From NCBI GenBank assembly GCA_022821905.1, contig JAJECS010000027.1, positions 1 to 64,000 on the forward strand: a DNA stretch of 64,000 nt, in the 5' to 3' direction. Under the pieces are notes generated by a model, which was given only the letters and a program-made list of their open reading frames with translations, did no database searches and was not told the DNA's origin. Of this stretch, positions 8,725-17,386 are shown piece by piece. The position numbers and the translations under genes are program-made. This DNA is from Chloroflexota bacterium (GTDB lineage Bacteria; Chloroflexota; UBA11872). Position 1 is the stretch's first letter, and every line of letters starts with the position of its first letter.

Positions 8725-9452
8725 GAGCCGTGTTCCGCGGGCGCCGTGCGGTCGTCGCCGGCAATGGCCCCGTCCACCATGCGAATCACGCGCTGCGTGC
8801 GCGCCGCCACGTCGGCTTCGTGCGTGACGATCAGCGTGGTGATGCCGCGCTCCTCATTCAGGAGCGCGAGCAGTTCCATGATCTCGTTGGCAGTGGCCGT
8901 GTCGAGGTTTCCGGTCGGCTCGTCGGCCAACACCATGCTGGGGTTGCCCACCAGGGCGCGCGCAATCGCCACGCGCTGCTGCTGGCCGCCGGAGAGTTCC
9001 GACGGCTTGTGGTGCATGCGGTCGTCCAGTCCGACGACGGCCAATGCCTCTTCCGCGCGTTGCCGCCGCTGGCGATCGCGGGCATAGAGCAACGGCATCT
9101 CGACCTGCTCCAACGCCGACATGCGCGCCAGCAGATTGAACGACTGAAAGACGAACCCGATCTTGCGGTTGCGAATGGCGGCCAGCGCGTCGTCGGACAG
9201 GTCGCCCACCAACTCCCCGTCGAGGAAGTAGCTCCCGGCCGTGGGCGCATCCAGGCAGCCCAGCAGATTGAGCAAGGTCGATTTGCCCGAACCCGAGTGG
9301 CCCATGATCGCGACCATCTCGCCTTTTGCGATGTCGAACGAGACGCCGCGCAGGGCGTGCACGTCAATCGAGCCCATGGAATACGTCTTGGCAAGGTCCT
9401 CGACGCGCACGACGGGCGTTGGGGCGCCGTTCTCCTGGGGACCGGCGTCCAC
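8721..9452 (-). CDS. ABC transporter ATP-binding protein (MacB/LolD class)
   Basis: 243-residue ATPase with Walker A GHSGSGKST, Q-loop VFQSFNLLARMSALEQVEMPLLY, signature [15 protein letters not shown], Walker B MVLADEPTGNLDT and H-loop VTHEAD. The LLAR and VEMPLLY segments are typical of the LolD/MacB/FtsE group that pairs with FtsX-like permeases. The GTG start overlaps the stop of the adaptor gene by one base (TAGTG) and its own stop overlaps the permease gene, so translation is probably coupled. Confidence 0.94.
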   Translation of the reverse strand: MDAGPQENGAPTPVVRVEDLAKTYSMGSIDVHALRGVSFDIAKGEMVAIMGHSGSGKSTLLNLLGCLDAPTAGSYFLDGELVGDLSDDALAAIRNRKIGFVFQSFNLLARMSALEQVEMPLLYARDRQRRQRAEEALAVVGLDDRMHHKPSELSGGQQQRVAIARALVGNPSMVLADEPTGNLDTATANEIMELLALLNEERGITTLIVTHEADVAARTQRVIRMVDGAIAGDDRTAPAEHGS

Positions 9453-12295
9453 TAGCCCCCGCCTCCGCCCGCACCGCCGCCGCGAAATCCGCCGCCGCCG
9501 CCAAAGGCTCCGGGTCTGAACTGACCCGGCGTGAAGCCGGCGGGCAGCTCGGGCAGCTGGAATCCAGCCACGGCCGCGCCGGTCAACACGACGGCCTCGC
9601 CCTCGACCAGACCGTCGAGCACCTCGGCAAACAGCTCGTCTTGCAGACCGACGCTGACGGGCTGCTGCTGGATCACGCCGTCAGGGCCGAGCACGCTCAC
9701 GAACGACCGGGCCCCAACCGTCTGCACGGCTTGCCGTGGGATGGCCAGCGCGCCGGGTGACTCCGCCAGCACGATCGATACGTCGGCCGTCAGTCCGCTC
9801 AGCAGCCGGGGATCGGGCGAGGTGAAGCCGATCTCGACCGGATAAGTCACCAGTCCCTGCGACGCCTCGCCTTGCTGACCGCGATGGATCACGATGCCGG
9901 CGAAGACCGCTCCGTTCAGGGCCTCGAACTCCAGCGTCACCGACTGGCCCAGCTTGACGAGCCCGATGTCGGATTCGTCGACGTTTACCAGCACGTGGAT
10001 CGACGCCGCCTCGGCCAGCGTGACTACGGTTGCCGGCGCCTCCAGCCCCACTTGACCGTTCACGTCGACCACGACGCCGGCAAACGGCGCCTCGATGAGC
10101 GCGTCGGCCAGGTCTTCCTGGGCGGCTGCCAGTCGCCGCTCGGCGTCCGTCACCGCCAGCTCGCTTTGCTCGACGTCCAGCGCGTCCGGCGGGGCCTGCA
10201 CGTCGGCAAGCGCCAAATCGGCCCGGCGCACGGCGTTCTCCGCCCGCAGAATCGCCAGGTCGGACGGTCCTTCTTGCAGCTCGTCCAGCCGCGCCTGGGC
10301 GTCGGCCAGCGACAGCTCGGCTGCGCGCACGGCCTGCTCGGCGAGGCGCACGTCGGTTGGATCGGGTCCGGCAACCAACTCGTCCAGCCGCAGCCTGGCC
10401 GCCTCCAGCGACAGTTGCGCCGACGTCAGGCCGGCTTGCTCGCGGAGCAGCTCGGCGGCCTCGGGGTCGGCGAGCAGGTCCTGCAAGCGGGCCTCGGCGG
10501 CAGTGACGCTGTGCGAAGCGACCACGATGGCGCTCTCCTGCGCCTCCACGTCGCTGTCCGACGCTCCCGCGAGAAGATCGGCCAATTCAGTCTCTGCATC
10601 TGCTATTGCCTGTCGCGCCTCGGCAACCGCGGCTTCCTGCACGGCGATGTCAACCTCGCTCGGACCCTCGGTCAACTCCGCGAGTCGCTCGCGGGCGGAT
10701 GCCAGCGCCGCCCTTGCGGTCCTGACGGCGGCTTGCTGGGTGGCGATCTCGGTGGCCGACGCTCCCTCGATCAGGGTGCGCTGGTCGTCCTCGGCATCGC
10801 GCAGCGCTCCCTCGGCCAGGGCAATGTTTGCCCGGGCATCGGCGAGGTCGGCTTCGGTCGGCGCTTCGTGCAGCTCGTCCAACCGACGCTGCGCGGCGGC
10901 AAGGCCGCGCTCGCCGGCGGCGATGGCTTCGTTGAGGGCAACGTAGTCGGGACCGGCCCGCGCCTCGTCGAGTTGCCGGCGAGCCGACTCAAAGCTGGCT
11001 TCGGCGGATCGCACTCGAGCCGCGGCCGCTTCAACCGCCTGCTCCGAGGAGCCGTCGTACTTCGACTCGGCGTGAGCCTCGTGTGCCGAAAGCAACGTGG
11101 CCCTGGCGGACTCGTAGCTCGATTCGGCGGCGGCGATAACCGGAATCTGGTTGGCGGGCGCCTCGTCGGCGGCTCGTCTGGCGCTGTCGAGGGTGGCCTG
11201 CGCCGTGGCGATCTGATCGCGAGCGTCCTGGAGCTGCGATTCCGTCGGCCCGCTCTCCAGCGTGTCCAGCGACGACTGCGCTTGCAGCAGGCCGGCCTGT
11301 GCGCTTTGGACGGCGTTCTCGGCGTCGGCCAGATCGTCTTCGGTCGGATCGGCCGTCAGCGACGCCAGGTCCTCCTCGGCTTCGGCCAGCGCGGCACGGG
11401 CGGCCACAATGCTCGCGGCGGCCTCATCGATGTCGGCCTGCGCGGCGCCCTCGCGCAGCGTCGCCAGCTGGTCCTGGGCCTCGGCGTAAGCCGCCTGGGC
11501 CGATTGCAGCTTCAACTCGGCATTGGCCGCGTCGCTTGTGCTCGGATCTTCCAGCAGTGTGTCCAGCGCGTCCTTGGCGGCGGCGAGGCTCGACCGGGCG
11601 GACTCAATCGCGCCTTCGGCGTCGGCCATCGCGGCGACGGACGGCTCCTCCAGCAGCTCCTGCAGGCCCAGCTCGGCGCTTGCCAGGCTGGCTTGCGCTG
11701 AGGCGATGGCCCCTTCGGCATCAATCAGATCGAGCGCCGACGGTCCGGCCTGAAGGTCCTCCAGGTCCTGAACGGCGCGGTCGAGGCTGATCTGCGCCGA
11801 GACCACCGACGCCTCGGCGGCGGCAAGGTCCGACTCGCCGATGGGCGTCAGCAGGTCGTCGAGCGACGCCCGCGCCTCCTGCACGTCCAGCTCAGCGCGC
11901 TCGACATCGGCGGCGTCGGCGGGCCGGAGCAGCTTGGCGAGTTGTAGTTCGGCTTGCTGCAGCGATGACGCGGCGTCGTCCACGGCCCGCTCGAGGTCGA
12001 TGACGCCGAGCTGGGCCAGCACGGTGCCCGCGGGCACGAGCTGCCCCGCCTCGACGTGCAGCGCCTCCACAGTGCCGGACTGCCCAAATCCCAGCCCGAC
12101 CGTATTGCCGAACTCCACATTGCCGATCACGGCGAGCGTGCTCACCAGGTCCCGGCGCTCGACACTGGCGGTAATCGGCGGCGCCTCTTCTTCGGCCTGG
12201 AACACCTCGAGCCGAATGATCAGAAAGGCGGCGACACCGCCCGCGGCGGCCAGGACGAGCAACGCCACGATGGCCCTGCGCAGCAGTCTTGACAT
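9452..12295 (-). CDS. HlyD/MacA-like adaptor with giant repeated coiled-coil hairpin
   Basis: 947-residue membrane fusion-type protein, about twice the usual MacA length. The N-terminal anchor helix (AIVALLVLAAAGGVAAFLII) is followed by the first half of the lipoyl-like domain (GQSGTVEALHVEAGQLVPAGTVLAQL). Roughly 16 tandem 33-residue units follow, of the form L-x-x-G-P-S-x-x-D-L-x-x-A-E...S-A-Q-x-S-L. The second lipoyl half (IEAPFAGVVVDVNGQVG) and beta-barrel/MP domains come next, and the protein ends in a Gly-rich tail. The repeats are predicted alpha-helical coiled coil. It heads the operon with the ABC ATPase and permease genes. The 609-aa plus-strand ORF over it is a shadow. Confidence 0.9.
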   Translation of the reverse strand: MSRLLRRAIVALLVLAAAGGVAAFLIIRLEVFQAEEEAPPITASVERRDLVSTLAVIGNVEFGNTVGLGFGQSGTVEALHVEAGQLVPAGTVLAQLGVIDLERAVDDAASSLQQAELQLAKLLRPADAADVERAELDVQEARASLDDLLTPIGESDLAAAEASVVSAQISLDRAVQDLEDLQAGPSALDLIDAEGAIASAQASLASAELGLQELLEEPSVAAMADAEGAIESARSSLAAAKDALDTLLEDPSTSDAANAELKLQSAQAAYAEAQDQLATLREGAAQADIDEAAASIVAARAALAEAEEDLASLTADPTEDDLADAENAVQSAQAGLLQAQSSLDTLESGPTESQLQDARDQIATAQATLDSARRAADEAPANQIPVIAAAESSYESARATLLSAHEAHAESKYDGSSEQAVEAAAARVRSAEASFESARRQLDEARAGPDYVALNEAIAAGERGLAAAQRRLDELHEAPTEADLADARANIALAEGALRDAEDDQRTLIEGASATEIATQQAAVRTARAALASARERLAELTEGPSEVDIAVQEAAVAEARQAIADAETELADLLAGASDSDVEAQESAIVVASHSVTAAEARLQDLLADPEAAELLREQAGLTSAQLSLEAARLRLDELVAGPDPTDVRLAEQAVRAAELSLADAQARLDELQEGPSDLAILRAENAVRRADLALADVQAPPDALDVEQSELAVTDAERRLAAAQEDLADALIEAPFAGVVVDVNGQVGLEAPATVVTLAEAASIHVLVNVDESDIGLVKLGQSVTLEFEALNGAVFAGIVIHRGQQGEASQGLVTYPVEIGFTSPDPRLLSGLTADVSIVLAESPGALAIPRQAVQTVGARSFVSVLGPDGVIQQQPVSVGLQDELFAEVLDGLVEGEAVVLTGAAVAGFQLPELPAGFTPGQFRPGAFGGGGGFRGGGAGGGGG

Positions 12296-12450
12296 GATGG
12301 GCCTCGGTCTGGCGGCCGCACGTGCACCACGGCCACGGCGAATCTAGGCTTGAGCCTGTCGTTATCCGGTTGACCGGCTGTGCAGATTTCGTGGATTTTG
12401 GGCGAAAGGCCGCACGCCGGACTGATCGCAGTCCCGTAGGAGGCGAATCC

Positions 12451-13329
12451 ATGGAGACCCGACGACTCGGCCGCACGGAGCACATGAGTTCGGTGGTCAC
12501 GTTTGGCTCGATCGCGGTCGGACGCGGCGTGAGCCAAACGGACGCGGACGCCGCCATCGACCTCGTCCTCTCGCGCGGCGTCAATCACATCGACGTGGCG
12601 CCGGGCTACGGCGAGGCGATGGAGCGCCTGGCGCCCTCCATGCCGGCCATTCGCGACCAGGTGTTTCTCGGCGCCAAGACCGGCGAGCGCAGCTACAAGG
12701 ACGCTTGGGAGAGCATCCGCTCCTGCCAGCAGCGGCTGGGTATCGAGGAGTTCGATCTCTTCCAGCTTCATTCCGTCAGCACATTCGAGGACCTGGACGC
12801 GGCGACGGGCGAAGGCGGCGCGCTGCAGGCGCTCATCGAGATGCGCGAGCAGGGGCTCACGCGCTTCCTCGGCATTACCGGACACGGACCCGACGCGCCG
12901 CGCGTCCACCTGGAAGCGCTGCGGCGGTTCGACTTCGACACGATCATGTTTCCGGTCTCACCCGCCATCTATCGCAACGCGGCCTACCGTCGCGACGCCG
13001 AGGCGCTGCTGGCCGAAGCCGCGGCGCGCGACGTTGGCGTGCAGACCATCAAGATGCTGGCCCGCGGCGGCTGGGGCGGCCGCGAGCGCGAGATCAACGT
13101 CTGGTACGACCCGCACCGCGAGCAGCCGGACATCGACCGCTCGCTCTGGTTCGTGCTCTCCCAGCCCGTCCACACCGCCCCCAGCACCGGAGACCTGCGC
13201 CTCTTGCCCCAGATCCTCGACGCCGCCGAGCGATTCCGATCCCTCTCAACCGCCGAGCAAGCCGAGGCCATCGCCGCCCAGCGCCCGCCCATGCCCGAGC
13301 CGAGACTCGCCATCGACGCCGCGGCTTAG
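12451..13329 (+). CDS. Aldo/keto reductase
   Basis: 292-residue NAD(P)H-dependent oxidoreductase with a TIM-barrel fold. Catalytic tetrad candidates: Asp and Tyr in HIDVAPGYGEAM, Lys in FLGAKTG, His in FQLHSVS. Start ATG (METRRLGRTEHMS) has AGGAGG eight bases upstream; the ORF-track start at 12322 has no support. The C-terminus is shorter and simpler than in AKRs with a 4Fe-4S tail and lacks the cysteine cluster. The gene is monocistronic and divergent from the exporter operon. Its substrate is not evident. Confidence 0.86.
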   Translation: METRRLGRTEHMSSVVTFGSIAVGRGVSQTDADAAIDLVLSRGVNHIDVAPGYGEAMERLAPSMPAIRDQVFLGAKTGERSYKDAWESIRSCQQRLGIEEFDLFQLHSVSTFEDLDAATGEGGALQALIEMREQGLTRFLGITGHGPDAPRVHLEALRRFDFDTIMFPVSPAIYRNAAYRRDAEALLAEAAARDVGVQTIKMLARGGWGGREREINVWYDPHREQPDIDRSLWFVLSQPVHTAPSTGDLRLLPQILDAAERFRSLSTAEQAEAIAAQRPPMPEPRLAIDAAA

Positions 13330-13355
13330 GAATGCTCTGAGTCAGTACCTATGCG

Positions 13356-13412
13356 GCGCCCCGATCCGTTCGCCCTGAGCTTGTCGAAGGGTTGACGAAC
13401 GGATCGGGGCGC
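13356..13412. terminator. 17-bp inverted repeat between convergent genes
   Basis: GCGCCCCGATCCGTTCG (13356-13372) pairs perfectly with CGAACGGATCGGGGCGC (13396-13412); the loop contains a second small stem CCCT..AGGG. It lies between convergent genes and could act as a bidirectional, U-tract-less terminator. The inner part is a short variant of the CCGTTCG..CGAACGG dispersed repeat. Confidence 0.6.
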
Positions 13413-13448
13413 ATCGATGCCACAATCCCCGCATTGGTCGAAGGATTC

Positions 13449-14450
13449 TTAGGTTCCCTGCGGCGGCGACGGTGCGGCTTCAGCCTCGCTGTCGTCGGTG
13501 GCGTACATGATGGCTTCGATGGCGGCCCGCAGGTCCTCACCGGTTGGCGGCGCGGGCGCGCCTTCGGGACGTGTGGCCGCCGTGGCGTTGGACTCAATGG
13601 CTTCCACGATTGCGTCGATGGCGGCGTCCACGTCCTGACCCGCGACAAACAGGAGCGAGGCGAAGGACTGGCCGCCGGCGCGCGATTCGCGTACCTCGGC
13701 GGGGTCGCGTCCGGTGCGCTCGGCGACGACGTTGACGACTGCCTGACCCATGCCGACAAACTGTCTGGCTCCACTCGGCGCGACCGGCGCCTCCCCGTCG
13801 ATCAGCGCATTGACGGCGTTACGCAGCGCGGCGCCGGGATCGAACCCGCCGCCGCCCCCGCCACCGGCAAACCCACCGCCGCCGAATCCGCCGCCTCTTG
13901 CTCCGCCGCCGGGCGCGCCGCCGCCGGCGCCACCTGCACCGGCCTGGCCATCGCCTGGTCCCGCAATGCCGGCCAGGATTTGATCCACGGCTTGGTCGAC
14001 CACCGCCTCGCGGTCGAGACCTTCGGCCTCGATGATCTCGTCCAGCGTCTGACCCGATTCTTGCAGCGCCCGTACCTCGTCCTCGGACGTTTCAGCAGCC
14101 TCGGCAATGGCGGCAACCACAGCGTCCGCCAGCCCCGCACCGCCGAACCGGCCGCCGAGAAACCCCGCGCCGCCCGGACGAGCGCCCGGGGCGACTACTG
14201 CGGTTGCTTCGGGTGTGATGGTTGGCGCCTCTGGCGTGGTGGCCTGAACCTGGGGAGACGCCGTTGGGGGAGCGCCCCGCACCGTCCCTCGCGCCGCCGG
14301 TGTTTGCTCGGCACCGGACCTCTCAACCGGCGCGGGCCGAGCCGAGGCAGCGGGCGCTTCCGCTGCGTCGCCGCACGCGGCCACGATCAGGCCGACCACG
14401 GCAGCCGCGACTGCCGTGGCGGCGATTCTGCTGATCCAACCTGGGCGCAT
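13449..14450 (-). CDS. Predicted lipoprotein, Gly-rich with duplicated helical motif
   Basis: 333-residue exported lipoprotein. The signal peptide MRPGWISRIAATAVAAAVVGLIVAAC ends in lipobox VAAC. Ala/Pro/Thr-rich linkers follow, then two copies of a roughly 40-residue helical motif: TSEDEVRALQESGQTLDEIIEAEGLDREAVVDQAVDQIL and GRDPAEVRESRAGGQSFASLLFVAGQDVDAAIDAIVEAI. They are separated by a Gly-rich stretch. This motif type is common in secreted proteins of Gram-positive and Chloroflexota genomes; its function is not established to my knowledge. The upstream 50 codons of the longest ORF have no support; the ATG at 14450 gives a proper signal peptide. Confidence 0.72.
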   Translation of the reverse strand: MRPGWISRIAATAVAAAVVGLIVAACGDAAEAPAASARPAPVERSGAEQTPAARGTVRGAPPTASPQVQATTPEAPTITPEATAVVAPGARPGGAGFLGGRFGGAGLADAVVAAIAEAAETSEDEVRALQESGQTLDEIIEAEGLDREAVVDQAVDQILAGIAGPGDGQAGAGGAGGGAPGGGARGGGFGGGGFAGGGGGGGFDPGAALRNAVNALIDGEAPVAPSGARQFVGMGQAVVNVVAERTGRDPAEVRESRAGGQSFASLLFVAGQDVDAAIDAIVEAIESNATAATRPEGAPAPPTGEDLRAAIEAIMYATDDSEAEAAPSPPQGT

Positions 14451-14647
14451 GTCTACGCCTATTCGATGTGTTCCGTCTGAGTCTCGGGATCTCGGGTCGA
14501 GACGCCGTCCACACCCTTTGCAGATTCCATGCAGACCGGTGCTGCGGCGCTCTGCGCGATGGAAATCTCCACGCGGCTTGCGGCGGCGGGTGCGGCCCAT
14601 CTACCGTGCCCAGGGTCGGCTGACGCCTTGATTGACAGGAGTGCTCT

Positions 14648-16315
14648 GTGGCGATGATGCGCGGGCGGTTTGCGGTCGTTGAGGCGCTGCGTGCCGAGGG
14701 CGTTCGCTACGTCGTCGGCAATCCCGGCACCACCGAGAGCCCTCTGATGGACGCGCTGGACCGCGCGCCCGACCTGAAATACATCCTGGCCGCGCAGGAA
14801 GGCGTCGCCATGGGCATGGCGGACGGCTATGCCAGGGCGTCGGGGGAGGTCCCCTTCGTCAACCTGCACATCGACACGGGTCTCTCGAACGGCCTGAGCC
14901 TGCTCTTCAACGCCTATGCCGGCGGGACGCCGCTGGTGCTCTCGTCGGTGAACGCCAGCCTCGCCAAGATGGCCGACTACCGCACCGACCTGGCGGGGCT
15001 CACCGGACAGTTCACCAAGTGGGGCGCCGAGGTCACGCACGCGGACCAGATTCCGTCGGTCATGCGACGCGCGTTTGCCGAGGCGCGGACGCCGCCCACG
15101 GGTCCCACATTCGTCGGGTTTGCGCCGGAGTCGCTCGATGGCGAAGCCGAGATGTCGATTGCGCCGCGCAGCGACACCTTTGTCAGAGCGGGACCCGATC
15201 CCCGCGCGGTCGAGGCCGCCGCGTCCGCGTTGGCACAGGCTCGGCGCCCCCTCATGGTCGTCGGCGACCGTGTGGCGCAGTTCGATGCCGTTGACGCCGC
15301 CGTCGCCGCGGCCGAGCGTTTGGGGGCGCGAGTCTACGGCGCCGGCTATGCCGAAATGACGTTTCCCACGGGTCACCCGCAGTGGATGGGCCAGCTGCCG
15401 CCCTATGCCCGGCTCTATCCCGACCAGATGCGCGCCGCCGACGCAGTGCTCGCCGTCGGCTGCAAGGTCTTCCACGACTTCTTCGATCTGCCGACGGACG
15501 TGCTCGCGCCCGATTCCACGCTCATCCACCTGGACTGCAACGCCAGCGAGATCAACCGCTCCCAGCCCACCGACCTGGGCATCCTGTGCGATCCGCGGGC
15601 TGGTCTGGAGGCGCTGACAGAGGCGCTCGACGCGGCCTTCGATTCCGCGCGGCGCGAGGCTGCTCGCGAACGCGCCGAAGGCATCGGGGCCGAAACGGCG
15701 GCCAAGCGCGCCGCCACGCAGGCGGCCCTGCGCAATTGCCGCTCAAGCCGCCCCATCGCGCCGCTGCGCATGATGCACGAGCTCGCGCGGGCGGCCCCTG
15801 CCGACACGGTGATCGTGGACGACTCGATCAGCGCGCGGCCGATCCTGCACGAGGCCTTCGAGTTCAGCCGACCGGGCAGCATGCACTCCGAGCGTGCCGG
15901 GGGCGCCATCGGCTGGGGCATGGGCGCGGCCCTGGGCGTGAAGCTGGCCGAGCCGGACCGCCCGGTGCTCGGCATCATCGGCGACGGCAGCGCCATGCTG
16001 TCGGCCCAGGCCCTCTGGACGGCCAGCGCGTACCAGATACCCGCCGTCTACGCCATCTGCAACAACGGCGGCTATCGCGTGCTCAAGGTCAACCTGCATG
16101 CCTACTTCGAGGAAGTTTTGGGCGAGCCCGACCGCGAGACGAGCTATCTCGGGATGGACCTGCCGCAGGATTTCGACCTCGGCGCCATCGCGGCGGCCAT
16201 GGGCGTGGCGTCCGAGCGGATCGAGGACCCCGAGCGCATCGGCCCGGCCTTCGAGCGCGCCCTGGACTCCGGCAAGCCGGCGCTGCTGGACATCATCATC
16301 GACGGAGCGTTGTAG
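14648..16315 (+). CDS. Benzoylformate decarboxylase-like ThDP enzyme
   Basis: 555-residue thiamine-diphosphate-dependent enzyme of the acetolactate synthase/benzoylformate decarboxylase superfamily. The PYR domain starts EALRAEGVRYVVGNPGTTESPLMD with the cofactor-activating Glu in AAQEGVAMGMADGYARASG. A central TH3 domain follows, then a PP domain with the ThDP motif GDGSAMLSAQALWTASAYQIPAVYAICNNGGY. GNPGTTE near the N-terminus resembles benzoylformate decarboxylases more than acetolactate synthases, and no regulatory subunit gene is adjacent. GTG start with AGGAG six bases upstream. The 3' end overlaps the convergent quinone reductase gene by 20 bp. The actual 2-oxo acid substrate is unknown. 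Confidence 0.82.
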   Translation: MAMMRGRFAVVEALRAEGVRYVVGNPGTTESPLMDALDRAPDLKYILAAQEGVAMGMADGYARASGEVPFVNLHIDTGLSNGLSLLFNAYAGGTPLVLSSVNASLAKMADYRTDLAGLTGQFTKWGAEVTHADQIPSVMRRAFAEARTPPTGPTFVGFAPESLDGEAEMSIAPRSDTFVRAGPDPRAVEAAASALAQARRPLMVVGDRVAQFDAVDAAVAAAERLGARVYGAGYAEMTFPTGHPQWMGQLPPYARLYPDQMRAADAVLAVGCKVFHDFFDLPTDVLAPDSTLIHLDCNASEINRSQPTDLGILCDPRAGLEALTEALDAAFDSARREAARERAEGIGAETAAKRAATQAALRNCRSSRPIAPLRMMHELARAAPADTVIVDDSISARPILHEAFEFSRPGSMHSERAGGAIGWGMGAALGVKLAEPDRPVLGIIGDGSAMLSAQALWTASAYQIPAVYAICNNGGYRVLKVNLHAYFEEVLGEPDRETSYLGMDLPQDFDLGAIAAAMGVASERIEDPERIGPAFERALDSGKPALLDIIIDGAL

Positions 16316-17354
16316 CCGCCTCCACGTCCGGCGCCAGCACCACCTTGCCGATGGTTTCTCGCGCCTCGATCATTCGGTGCGCTTCCGCCGCCTGCTCCAG
16401 CGGCAGCACGGCCGCCACGACCGGCCGCAACTCGCCCGCCGCCGCAAGCGCCATCAGGTCCTCCATGATCTCGGGAGCGTGCGCCGCCGCATTGCTCGCC
16501 CCGCCCCAGCCAATCAGGCGGATGTTCTTTGTCCAGAACGGATAGAAGTCCACCTGGCCCACGCCGGTGAAGCTGTTGGACCCAAAGCTGACCATGCGCC
16601 CGCCCTCGGCCAGGCACTCCAGGCTGCGGGTGAACACCTCTCCGCCCACCGACTCCCACACCACCTCGACCCCGCGCGTGTCCGTCGCCGCCAGCACCGC
16701 CGGCACAAAGTCCTCCGCGCGGTAGTCGATCACCACGTCCGCGCCAAGCTCACGCACCAGCGCCGTCTTGGCCGACCCTCCCGCCGTGGCGATCACCCGC
16801 GCGCCCCACGACTTCGCCAACTGCACCGCCAGCACGCCCGTACCACCCGCCGCGGCGTGGATCAGCACCGTCTCACCAGCCGACAATCCCGCCGCGACGC
16901 GCAGCGTGTGATAGGCCACCGGCGCGTAGTTGAACGCGGCGGCCTCGGCGGGCGTGAATCCCTCGGGAACCGCCGTCGGGCCGACCGCGCCCTCGGGGTC
17001 GACGCGCAGGGCGTCGGCGTCCACCAGGCCATACTCGACGTACGACCCGGGACGCAGCCCACTGACGAGATGCCGCGACCCAATCGCCACGTCCTGCGCG
17101 TCGGACCCGACCGCCGCCACCTCGCCGCACACCGTGCCGCCGCGCACGTAGGGCGGATCGGTGAGGCCATAGCCGGGCTCGCGCGCCGAGCCGATGCGCC
17201 CGCTGCCGCCCTTCCGAATGTGCAGCTGGACGTAGTCAACCGACACCGCCAGCACCCGCAGCAGCGCCTCGGTCGGTCCCGGCTCCGGCACCGGCAGCTG
17301 GGCCGGCACGAGCACGTCCGGCGGACCAAACGTGTGATGCACCACCGCGCGCAT
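16296..17354 (-). CDS. Quinone oxidoreductase-like MDR dehydrogenase
   Basis: 352-residue zinc-independent medium-chain dehydrogenase/reductase. The N-terminal GroES-like domain is MRAVVHHTFGPPDVLVPAQLPVPEPGPTEALL. The NADP-binding Rossmann motif is HAAAGGTGVLAVQLAKSWGARVIATAGG. There are no structural-zinc cysteines. It probably reduces quinones or alkenals with NADPH. I chose the internal ATG at 17354 because the preceding 29 residues are low-complexity and not family-like. It lies 32 bp from the divergent phoB start. Confidence 0.83.
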   Translation of the reverse strand: MRAVVHHTFGPPDVLVPAQLPVPEPGPTEALLRVLAVSVDYVQLHIRKGGSGRIGSAREPGYGLTDPPYVRGGTVCGEVAAVGSDAQDVAIGSRHLVSGLRPGSYVEYGLVDADALRVDPEGAVGPTAVPEGFTPAEAAAFNYAPVAYHTLRVAAGLSAGETVLIHAAAGGTGVLAVQLAKSWGARVIATAGGSAKTALVRELGADVVIDYRAEDFVPAVLAATDTRGVEVVWESVGGEVFTRSLECLAEGGRMVSFGSNSFTGVGQVDFYPFWTKNIRLIGWGGASNAAAHAPEIMEDLMALAAAGELRPVVAAVLPLEQAAEAHRMIEARETIGKVVLAPDVEAATTLRR

Positions 17355-17386
17355 GTGGCTGGGCAACGGCACGGTCAATCCACCCG

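Noticed and set aside
9872-11701. 609-aa plus-strand ORF over the exporter adaptor gene
   Set aside because: Antisense of the 33-residue repeat region; its apparent repeats merely mirror the coding repeats of the minus strand.
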